Assembly: GCA_023441105.1 (NCBI GenBank)
Contig: JAEZQX010000369.1
Coordinates: 1-11,796 of the forward strand
Length of the DNA: 11,796 nt
Source of the DNA: Pseudomonadota bacterium
GTDB taxonomy: Bacteria > Pseudomonadota > Gammaproteobacteria > Burkholderiales > Burkholderiaceae
Reading direction: 5' to 3'
Below, piece after piece: positions 6,138-11,796 of the stretch (position 1 is the stretch's first letter; each line of letters begins with the position of its first letter). The notes beneath the pieces are model-generated. The model was not told the origin of the DNA. It searched no databases and saw only the letters and a list, made by a program, of their open reading frames with translations. A program made the position numbers and the translations under genes.

Positions 6138-6992
6138 ATGGCGAAGCCGCGGACTGCCAACCTTCCCGACCTGTCAGGACTGCGTGAACCCGCTGACGAG
6201 TTCATGCGCGATGTCCAGCGGGTGCTGCTGCGACGCGGCGACCGGGACTTGCCGTCGCTGTCGATCGCCGAGCAGCTCGCCGCGCGCCTTGCCGGGATGA
6301 TCGCGCTCGACAGGCTCAAGCCGGGCCAGCGCATCCTCGAGGAGGAGATCTGCTCGGTCCTCGGTGTCAGCCGCGCGCCGGTACGGGAGGCGCTGCGGAT
6401 GCTCGAGCGCGACCGCCTGCTCGTTGTGGTGCCGCGCAGGGGCGCGCAAGTCTCGGGCTACAACGACAGGGAACTGCACGACATCTTCGAGGTGCGGGCC
6501 TCGCTGATGACCACCGTATACGAGGCGGCCGCCCGCGACCATCCCGAGGAGCTCGAGCGCGAGCTCGCGGCGGGACTGGCGGAGCTCGAGGCGGCCGCAC
6601 AGGCGGGCTCCCGCGACGACTACGCGCTGGCGTCGTTCCGGTTGACGATCCGGATCCGGGCGCTGTGCGACAACCATCTGCTGTCCGACATGGTGCAGTC
6701 GCTTGCCCTGCAGACGCTGCGCTATTCCCGGCTCGGCTTCGGTACGCCGGGCGGAATCGCCCGTTCGCTGCGCGACTGGCGCGCCGTGGTGCGTGCGGTG
6801 CGGCACCGGGAACCCGAGAAGGCGGCAGAGATCATCCGCCGCCGGATCGGCGGCTCGCGCGACGCCGCCTTCGCGGCGCTGCGGGCCGAGCGGCCCGGGA
6901 CGGCCGCCGGGACGAGTCGAACCGAGGATGAGAAGGCGAAGGCGCGGGCGGGTGCGGGCCCGCGCAGCGGCGAGCTGGAGAGGACTGGATGA
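6138..6992 (+). CDS. GntR family transcriptional regulator, FCD (FadR-like) subgroup
   Basis: This 284-residue DNA-binding protein has a winged helix-turn-helix at about residues 42-108, with P-G-Q-R-I-L-E-E-E and V-S-R-A-P-V-R-E-A-L-R-M-L-E as the classic GntR signature. An all-helical FCD ligand domain follows at about 112-245. A 40-residue N-terminal extension and a charged, low-complexity C-terminal tail (about 252-284) lie outside the usual domains. The three histidines that bind metal in typical FCD domains appear replaced: Arg168 in the F-H position, Trp214 in the E-H position and Arg near 236 in the last. The start is taken as ATG 6138, although no Shine-Dalgarno precedes it; TTG 6108 and ATG 6117 are in frame but lie within the promoter/operator, and ATG 6204 is a further option. 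The gene overlaps the CoA-transferase start by 4 nt (ATGA). It is expected to control both divergent operons in response to a carboxylate or acyl-CoA ligand. Confidence 0.9.
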   Translation: MAKPRTANLPDLSGLREPADEFMRDVQRVLLRRGDRDLPSLSIAEQLAARLAGMIALDRLKPGQRILEEEICSVLGVSRAPVREALRMLERDRLLVVVPRRGAQVSGYNDRELHDIFEVRASLMTTVYEAAARDHPEELERELAAGLAELEAAAQAGSRDDYALASFRLTIRIRALCDNHLLSDMVQSLALQTLRYSRLGFGTPGGIARSLRDWRAVVRAVRHREPEKAAEIIRRRIGGSRDAAFAALRAERPGTAAGTSRTEDEKAKARAGAGPRSGELERTG

Positions 6993-8236
6993 GCAACGAC
7001 ATGACAGCCGCCGCCACCCGGCCGGCGCCCACCGCCGGCCAAGCAGGCAGCAAGCCGCTTTCCGGCTACCGGGTGATCGAGATGTGCTCGACCATCGCCG
7101 GGCCGGTCTGCGCGCGGCTGCTGGCCGATTTTGGCGCCGAGGTCATCAAGATCGAACCGCCGGAGGGCGATGCTGCCCGCAACATGGGCCTTCAGGACCA
7201 GGGCGAATCCTTGTATTGCGCCAGCATGCTGCGCAACAAGCAGACCGTCTGCATCGACCTGAAGACCGAGGAGGGCAGGAAACTGGTCCGGGAGCTGGTT
7301 GCCAAGGCGGACTTCCTGGTCGAGAACTTCCGCGCCGGCACGCTCGAGCGCCTGGGCCTCGGCTACGAGGTGCTGAGCCAGGACAATCCGGGCTTGATCC
7401 TGGTGCGCATCAGCGGTTACGGCCAGGACGGCCCGTACAGCCACCTGCCGGGCTACGGCGCGATCTGCGAGGCGATTGCCGGCGTGCGCCACATGACGGG
7501 CGACCCCGATCGCCCGCCTGCGCGGGTGGCGCTGGCGACGACCGACTACCTCACGGCGGTCTATGCCGCCTTCGGTGCCATGCTGGCGCTCGAACAGCGC
7601 CATCGCAGCGGCAAGGGCCAGGTGGTGGACACGGCACTCTACGAAACCGCCTTCTCGATGATGGAGAGCTACGTCCCCGCCTTTCCGCGGCTCGGCGTGG
7701 TTCCGCAACGGCAGGGGCCGCGGCTGATGAACACCGCGCCGAACAGCCTTTACCGGACCCGCGACGACAGCTACGTGCTGCTGGCGGCCAATAACGATGC
7801 CATCTTCCGCAGGCTGGCCGGCGTCCTGGGACATCCGGAATGGGCCGACGACGAGCGCTATGCCACCCAGCTGGCGCGCGGCGGGCGCGTCGAGGAGCTC
7901 GACGAGATGGTGGAGGCGTGGACAAGCCAGCACGATGCCCTGGAGATCGTCGCGGCGATGAATGCGGACGGTGTCCCGGTCGCCAAGGTGTATACGATTG
8001 CCGACATCTTCGCCGACCCGCACTTTGCCGCCCGCGGGATGCTGCAGAAGCTGCCTCATCCCCGGCTCGGCGAAGTCGTGGTGCCGGGCATCGTGCCGAA
8101 GCTGAGCGACACGCCGGGTGAGATCCGCGAGCCGGGGCACCTGCTCGGCGAGGACACCGTCGCGGTGCTCCAGAAAACGCTCGGCATCGCACCCGAGCGC
8201 ATCGACGAGTTGCGTCGGTCGGGGGCGATCCGATGA
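6989..8236 (+). CDS. CaiB/BaiF family class III CoA-transferase
   Basis: This 415-residue cytoplasmic enzyme would transfer CoA from a donor such as succinyl-CoA to a carboxylic acid. The family pattern is complete: the opening G-Y-R-V-I-E-M near 26-32, L-L-A-D-F-G-A-E-V-I-K-I-E-P-P-E-G-D near 44-61, R-N-K-Q-T-V-C-I-D-L-K, E-N-F-R-A-G-T-L-E-R-L-G, and R-I-S-G-Y-G-Q-D-G-P-Y. The likely catalytic aspartate is Asp214 in G-Q-V-V-D-T-A-L-Y-E. A C-terminal P-H-F-A-A-R-G-M-L segment is also typical. An Ala/Pro-rich stretch of about 20 residues precedes the core. The start overlaps the regulator stop (ATGA), with GGAGAGGA (6977-6984) upstream. It is the activation step of the pathway encoded by this operon; the acid is unknown. 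Sequence alone does not separate CoA-transferase from racemase activity in this fold, but the context favours transfer. Confidence 0.92.
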   Translation: MSNDMTAAATRPAPTAGQAGSKPLSGYRVIEMCSTIAGPVCARLLADFGAEVIKIEPPEGDAARNMGLQDQGESLYCASMLRNKQTVCIDLKTEEGRKLVRELVAKADFLVENFRAGTLERLGLGYEVLSQDNPGLILVRISGYGQDGPYSHLPGYGAICEAIAGVRHMTGDPDRPPARVALATTDYLTAVYAAFGAMLALEQRHRSGKGQVVDTALYETAFSMMESYVPAFPRLGVVPQRQGPRLMNTAPNSLYRTRDDSYVLLAANNDAIFRRLAGVLGHPEWADDERYATQLARGGRVEELDEMVEAWTSQHDALEIVAAMNADGVPVAKVYTIADIFADPHFAARGMLQKLPHPRLGEVVVPGIVPKLSDTPGEIREPGHLLGEDTVAVLQKTLGIAPERIDELRRSGAIR

Positions 8237-8307
8237 TGTCCGAAGAGCGGTTCGAGGAACTGCTCTCGCAGGGACAACTCGGCCTGCGGTTGCGAACGAT
8301 GCGCTGA
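8233..8307 (+). CDS. 24-residue mini-ORF coupled to the CoA-transferase gene
   Basis: An ATG at 8233 overlaps the CoA-transferase stop (ATGA), and a second ATG follows directly. The frame encodes 24 residues starting M-M-S-E-E-R-F-E-E-L-L and ends in TGA. The first half is acidic and amphipathic, the end is basic (L-R-L-R-T-M-R). It may be a translated leader coupling the upstream gene to the receptor gene 41 nt further on, the remnant of a deleted gene that once stood here, or a chance overlap. No homology is recognised. Confidence 0.3.
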   Translation: MMSEERFEELLSQGQLGLRLRTMR

Positions 8308-8348
8308 CCGGGCCCGACGGCAAGTCAAAGTACAGGAGGAGACGGACG

Positions 8349-9344
8349 ATGAGGATGACCGAGACGATCAGGTTGTGCACGGCGGCGCTGGCGATTGCCG
8401 CGGGCGCGTTGACGGGGGCGCCGGCTGCAGCCGAGGACTGGAAGCCGACGCGCCCCGTGGAGCTGGTGGTGGCTGCCGGGCCGGGCGGCTCGCTCGATCA
8501 GGTCGCGCGCACCCTCGGCAGCATCATGGAGAAGCAGGGCAGCGTGAAGTCGCTGGTGGTCAGCAACCGTCCTTCGGGCGCCGGGCGGGTCGCCATGAGC
8601 GTGCTGCAACAGCACGAAGGCGACGGTCACTACCTCGCCTCCTGGGCTGCCCAGTGGCTGACCAACTACATCATTGGTGACTGGGACATCGGGCCCGACC
8701 AGTACACGATGCCCGCGATCCTGTTCAACGAGTACGTGGCGCTGGCGGTGCGCACCGAGTCGCCCATCCGCGACGCGCGCGATCTGGTCGAGCGCCTGCG
8801 CCAGGATCCGACCTCGGTCAGCATCGGCGTGGCCACCGCGCTCGGCAACCACATCCACATCGGCGCGGCCAAGCCGCTGCTGGCCGCCAGGATCGATATC
8901 TCCAGGCTGACCATCGTGCCGTACAAGTCGTCGGCCGAGACGCTGATGTCCGCCATGGGCGGGCATCTGGACGTGGTGGCGGCTACCACCCCCAACCTGG
9001 TGGCACAGCTGCAGGCCGGCAAGATCCGCGTGATTGCCGTCTCGTCGCCGGAGCGCCTTGGTGGCGCCTTCGCGGATGTCCCGACCTGGAAGGAGCAGGG
9101 CGTCGACGCCGAGTACGCCTCCGCCCAGGGGATCATGGGTGCGAAGGGAATGAGCCGCGCGCAGCTCGACTTCTGGTCGAAAGCGTTGCGCAGCGCGGTC
9201 GAGACGCCCGAATGGCAGGCCTTCGTCGAGCGGAACCAGTGGAAGCCCCGCTTCCTCGACGGGGAGGCGGCCAAGAAGTACGTGGAAGCCGAGCTGGTCG
9301 ACCTGCGCGCGGTGCTCAAGGCGATGAAGATGGCGAAGCAGTAG
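8349..9344 (+). CDS. Second Bug/TctC-like periplasmic solute-binding receptor
   Basis: This 331-residue protein is exported by a Sec-type signal peptide: basic start, hydrophobic core at about 9-24 and an A-A-A cleavage site before Glu29. The mature part is Bug-like, with R-P-V-E-L-V-V-A-A-G-P-G-G-S-L-D-Q-V-A-R corresponding to the ligand-loop region, S-N-R-P-S-G-A-G, V-P-Y-K-S-S-A-E-T, G-H-L-D-V-V and D-V-P-T-W-K-E-Q-G-V. The ligand-loop residues differ from those of the receptor at 5055-6020, and the overall sequences are clearly divergent, so the two may bind different ligands. The ATG is supported by AGGAGGA (8334-8340) 8 nt upstream; ATG 8355 is a less favoured alternative. It lies between the CoA-transferase and hotdog genes in one apparent operon, which ties uptake or sensing of the substrate to its activation. 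No TctAB membrane subunits are encoded here. Confidence 0.88.
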   Translation: MRMTETIRLCTAALAIAAGALTGAPAAAEDWKPTRPVELVVAAGPGGSLDQVARTLGSIMEKQGSVKSLVVSNRPSGAGRVAMSVLQQHEGDGHYLASWAAQWLTNYIIGDWDIGPDQYTMPAILFNEYVALAVRTESPIRDARDLVERLRQDPTSVSIGVATALGNHIHIGAAKPLLAARIDISRLTIVPYKSSAETLMSAMGGHLDVVAATTPNLVAQLQAGKIRVIAVSSPERLGGAFADVPTWKEQGVDAEYASAQGIMGAKGMSRAQLDFWSKALRSAVETPEWQAFVERNQWKPRFLDGEAAKKYVEAELVDLRAVLKAMKMAKQ

Positions 9345-9380
9345 CCCCGGATCCGGATCGAGCGCGGCAGTGCGGGCGAG

Positions 9381-10433
9381 GTGCCGGTGAAGCCACGGGA
9401 ACTCCCCATCCTGGCGAAGGGTCGCTTCGGCGCCAGTCGCCTGGTGCAGTGGTGCGCCGCCCAGCAGAACTGGGACCGCATCCACTACGACCAGGCCTTC
9501 GCCCGCGCCTCGGGATTGCGGGAGCGTGTCGTCAACGGCGCCTTGAAGCAGCACCTGCTGGTGCAGTTCCTCGAGCGTGCTTTCGACAACCGGGCGTGGC
9601 CCTGGCGCCTGGACTTTTCGTTCCTGGCACCCGACTGGGTGGACGAGACCCTCGAAGTGCGCGGCCGCATCGGCGCCTCGCAGCGCTGCGGATCCTTCGA
9701 GCTTCAGCAGGTCGAGCTCGAAGTCTGGAACGTCGATCAGCAGGCTGCGAACACCCGGGCGAAGGCAGTGGTGGTGCTCGATGGCGACACGGATCGCCCG
9801 CTGGTCGCGCTGCCTGCCTGCAGCCTGCCGGCGGATCTGCTGCTCGACTGCCGCCTGTTCCTGCCGGATCCCGACCTGCCAACCCGGGTCGTCGAGCGGC
9901 TCGGATCGGTCATCGAGGCGGAGGAGTCGTTTCTTCCGTTGAGCCCGAGCCGGCTGAGGCTGTTCGCCGACGCCGTTGGCGACTGTCCCGGGTTCCAGTT
10001 CGACCCGACGGCCGGGGCGGCAAGCGTGCATGGCGGCATCGTCGCGCCGCCCCTGTTTCCGATCCATGCGATCGAATTGGCACCGGGGCGTCGGCCGCTC
10101 GATGCCGCGGCGGGCGCGAGCGGGCGTGAGGGCTCGAGCGAAGTCGGCCGCCACCTGGCCGCCCGCCTTGGCCTTGCCGACGGTCCGGCGCTCAATGGTG
10201 GCAGCTCCGTGGAAGTTCACTCCCTGCTGGCGGTCGGCGAGCGCGTGCGCGCGGAAAGCCGGCTGGCCGGCGCGCGCAGCCGCCCAAGCAAGCGCGGCGG
10301 CTGGCTGCTGATCATCGAGGCGCTCAACGAATACCGTGTCGCTGGCAGCGACCGCTTGCTGCTGCGCGAGCGAAGCCGCGCCATTCATGTCAGCAAGAAC
10401 AAGTTTTCAACCCCAAGCGAAGAGGAGCGGTGA
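9381..10433 (+). CDS. Double-hotdog MaoC/FAS1-like acyl-CoA (de)hydratase
   Basis: This 350-residue cytoplasmic protein has two hotdog-fold halves. The first (about 12-135) contains N-W-D-R-I-H-Y-D at 30-37, G-L-R-E-R-V-V-N-G-A-L-K near 45-56 and F-L-A-P-D-W-V-D-E-T-L near 81-91, resembling MaoC/HTD2-type hydratases. The usual catalytic aspartate is Asn30, while His35 is kept. The second half (about 183-337) has F-A-D-A-V-G-D at 195-201, I-V-A-P-P-L-F-P at 220-227, L-N-G-G-S-S-V-E-V-H at 271-280 and R-V-R-A-E-S-R-L, which resembles the N-terminal domain class of MaoC dehydratases. The order therefore seems reversed from the usual one. Such enzymes hydrate or dehydrate acyl-CoAs such as mesaconyl- or itaconyl-CoA; the substrate here is unknown. 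The start is GTG 9381: an in-frame stop is at 9342-9344 and no ATG is available. Its stop overlaps soxC as TGATG. Confidence 0.8.
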   Translation: MPVKPRELPILAKGRFGASRLVQWCAAQQNWDRIHYDQAFARASGLRERVVNGALKQHLLVQFLERAFDNRAWPWRLDFSFLAPDWVDETLEVRGRIGASQRCGSFELQQVELEVWNVDQQAANTRAKAVVVLDGDTDRPLVALPACSLPADLLLDCRLFLPDPDLPTRVVERLGSVIEAEESFLPLSPSRLRLFADAVGDCPGFQFDPTAGAASVHGGIVAPPLFPIHAIELAPGRRPLDAAAGASGREGSSEVGRHLAARLGLADGPALNGGSSVEVHSLLAVGERVRAESRLAGARSRPSKRGGWLLIIEALNEYRVAGSDRLLLRERSRAIHVSKNKFSTPSEEER

Positions 10434-11731
10434 TGGCGAAATCGGCAGGCACACCCTGGTCGAAATCAGTTTCCCCCCAGCGCAGTACCGATCGAAGTCC
10501 GGACGAGGGCAGGCGACGCGTGTTGGGCCGCATCGGCGCGGCGCCGGCGCTGGCGGTCGGCGCCGGCCTCGGACTGCGTGCCAGCGAGGCGCGGGCGCTC
10601 GACACGCCGCCATGGATGCAGGAGCCAGGCCGGCCTTTCCTCAGCCCGCCCTACGGCCAGCCGTCGCCGTTCGAGAAGGAAGTGGTGCGCGTGCTGCCCG
10701 GCAGGCCGGCTGCCTTCCCCACCGCGACGCGCACGCCGCTGCAGAACCTGCACGGCACCATCACGCCAAACGGGCTGTTCTTCGAGCGCCATCACAACGG
10801 CGTCCCGATGATCGATCCCGACCAGCATCGGCTGATGATTCACGGCCTGGTGGAGCGGCCGCTGCTGCTCACCATGAGCGACCTGATGCGCTATCCCGCG
10901 GTCTCCCGGATCTGCTTCCTCGAATGCTCGGGCAACAGTGCCTCGCAATGGGCAAGCCCGGCCGGCCGCACGGCGCAGGAGATCCATGGACTGGTCAGCT
11001 GCGCGGAATGGACCGGTGTCAGGCTGTCCACCGTGCTCGATGACGTGGGCCTGAAAGCGGGTGCGAAATGGATCCTGGCCGAAGGCAGCGATGCGGCGGC
11101 GATGACCCGCAGCATCCCGATCGCGGCAACGCTCGACGACGCCATGATCGCCTACAGCCAGAACGGCGAGATGCTGCGGCCGGAGCAGGGCTACCCGCTG
11201 CGGTTGCTGCTGCCGGGCATCGAAGGCAACATGAACATCAAATGGCTCAGGCGCCTCAAGGTCGGCGCCGAGCCGTTCCAGACCCGCGAGGAAACATCCA
11301 AGTACACGGACCTGCGGCCCGATGGCAAGGCCTTGCAGTTCACGATCGTCATGGACGCCAAGTCGGTGATTCTCTCGCCTTCGGGCGGCCACAAGCTGGC
11401 GAAGGGTTTCAACGAGATCTCGGGCATCGCCTGGTCGGGGCGCGGGCGCATCCGCAGCGTGGACGTCTCCGTCGACGGCGGCCGCAACTGGCGCGAGGCG
11501 GTGCTCCAGGAGCCGGTGCTGGCCAAGTCGCTGACCCGGTTTCGGCTGCCGTGGCAATGGGATGGCTCGCCGGCGATCCTGCAGAGCCGCGCGGTCGATG
11601 AAACCGGTTACGTGCAACCGAGCCGCGAACGGCTCATCGCCGAGCGCGGCGAGCGCACCGTCTATCACTACAACGGAATCCAGAGCTGGCAGGTTTCGAC
11701 CGCCGGGGAGGTGAGCAATGTCCACGCTTGA
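10433..11731 (+). CDS. soxC: SoxC: molybdenum sulfite/sulfane dehydrogenase subunit
   Basis: This 432-residue periplasmic molybdoenzyme belongs to the sulfite oxidase family and matches SoxC closely. SoxC with its cytochrome partner SoxD oxidises sulfane sulfur or sulfite and passes electrons to cytochrome c. A twin-arginine signal (G-R-R-R-V-L-G-R near 26-33, then Ala/Gly-rich) fits export after cofactor insertion. F-L-S-P-P-Y-G-Q-P-S, L-Q-N-L-H-G-T-I-T-P and F-E-R-H-H-N-G-V-P are SoxC marks. The molybdenum-ligand cysteine is Cys165 in F-L-E-C-S-G-N-S. G-I-E-G-N-M-N-I-K-W-L-R-R-L-K-V-G, the C-terminal dimerisation domain (V-D-V-S-V-D-G-G-R-N-W-R-E-A) and a terminal N-G-I-Q-S-W follow; length is normal. 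ATG 10433 is chosen over GTG 10430 because AGGAG (10423-10427) lies 5 nt upstream. The start overlaps the hotdog gene stop as TGATG, which couples it to a CoA-ester pathway rather than to other sox genes, none of which is visible on the left. Confidence 0.92.
   Translation: MAKSAGTPWSKSVSPQRSTDRSPDEGRRRVLGRIGAAPALAVGAGLGLRASEARALDTPPWMQEPGRPFLSPPYGQPSPFEKEVVRVLPGRPAAFPTATRTPLQNLHGTITPNGLFFERHHNGVPMIDPDQHRLMIHGLVERPLLLTMSDLMRYPAVSRICFLECSGNSASQWASPAGRTAQEIHGLVSCAEWTGVRLSTVLDDVGLKAGAKWILAEGSDAAAMTRSIPIAATLDDAMIAYSQNGEMLRPEQGYPLRLLLPGIEGNMNIKWLRRLKVGAEPFQTREETSKYTDLRPDGKALQFTIVMDAKSVILSPSGGHKLAKGFNEISGIAWSGRGRIRSVDVSVDGGRNWREAVLQEPVLAKSLTRFRLPWQWDGSPAILQSRAVDETGYVQPSRERLIAERGERTVYHYNGIQSWQVSTAGEVSNVHA
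11707..11714 (+). promoter_or_regulatory. Perfect Shine-Dalgarno inside the soxC end
   Basis: GGAGGTGA is fully complementary to the 16S rRNA tail; its GGAGG core lies 6 nt before the ATG at 11718. It sits within the last codons of soxC and fixes the start of the overlapping downstream gene. Confidence 0.7.
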
Positions 11732-11796
11732 ACAGACGCTCGGGCACCTGCTCGTCGCGGCGACCCTGGCCGTCTCGACCCCGCTATGGGCCCAGC
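11718..11796 (+). CDS. Start of a secreted protein, probable SoxD-type cytochrome c (cut by window end)
   Basis: Only the first 26 codons are in the window. They read as a signal peptide: M-S-T-L-E-Q-T-L-G-H, a hydrophobic core L-L-V-A-A-T-L-A-V, and an L-W-A-Q end that looks like a cleavage region. The start overlaps soxC by 14 nt in another frame and has a perfect Shine-Dalgarno. In known sox clusters the gene directly after soxC is soxD, the c-type cytochrome partner, so that identity is inferred from position; no heme motif is visible yet. Another secreted cytochrome is the main alternative. Confidence 0.6.
   Translation, partial: MSTLEQTLGHLLVAATLAVSTPLWAQ

Noticed and set aside
6722..10388. 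Very long open frames on the minus strand (over 500 codons each) across the CoA-transferase, receptor and hotdog genes
   Set aside because: They are opposite-strand shadows caused by GC-rich third positions. Their translations are rich in Arg, His and Gln with no recognisable domain, while the plus-strand frames carry clear family motifs.
1..11796. Mobile elements, CRISPR arrays, tRNA or rRNA genes
   Set aside because: Looked for by eye on both strands. No direct repeat series, transposase motif, attachment-site duplication or cloverleaf-like segment was found.

Overview
The window is about 11.8 kb of very GC-rich, tightly packed bacterial DNA. No RNA genes, insertion sequences or CRISPR repeats were seen. 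The mix of genes suggests a Betaproteobacterium of the order Burkholderiales. The clues are two orphan tripartite-tricarboxylate-type (Bug/TctC) periplasmic receptors, a class III CoA-transferase, an RraA-like protein and a fused SpmA-SpmB membrane protein. This placement is inference from gene content and GC bias, not a database match.

Left part (1-3195): a minus-strand pair encodes a fused SpmA-SpmB-like membrane protein followed by an RraA/HMG-aldolase-like protein. Divergent from it on the plus strand is arfB (GGQ-type ribosome rescue factor), then a 100-residue dimeric alpha-beta-barrel protein. GC-rich hairpins lie where this last gene converges on the next minus-strand unit.

Centre (3196-6137): a minus-strand operon encodes a Tat-signal Bug receptor, then an acyl-CoA carboxylase carboxyltransferase overlapping it by 1 nt. 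The carboxyltransferase frame runs without a stop into a C-terminal biotinyl domain. No biotin carboxylase subunit is present.

Right part (6138-11796): a divergent plus-strand operon encodes a GntR/FCD regulator, a CaiB/BaiF CoA-transferase, a 24-codon mini-ORF, a second Bug receptor, a double-hotdog MaoC-type protein, SoxC (molybdenum sulfite/sulfane dehydrogenase), and the start of a secreted protein in the soxD position. Most junctions overlap (ATGA or TGATG), so these genes are probably co-transcribed and translationally coupled.

The two divergent operons share a 117-bp control region. It holds a palindrome centred on TGTCGACA that overlaps the -10 of a good candidate promoter for the regulator gene. 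A reasonable reading is one regulon for an imported carboxylic acid: receptors bind it, the CoA-transferase activates it, the hotdog enzyme hydrates or dehydrates it, and the carboxyltransferase/biotinyl protein moves a carboxyl group. The in-operon SoxC suggests the substrate carries sulfur and releases sulfite or sulfane sulfur. That link is the most interesting hypothesis here, and the substrate is unknown.
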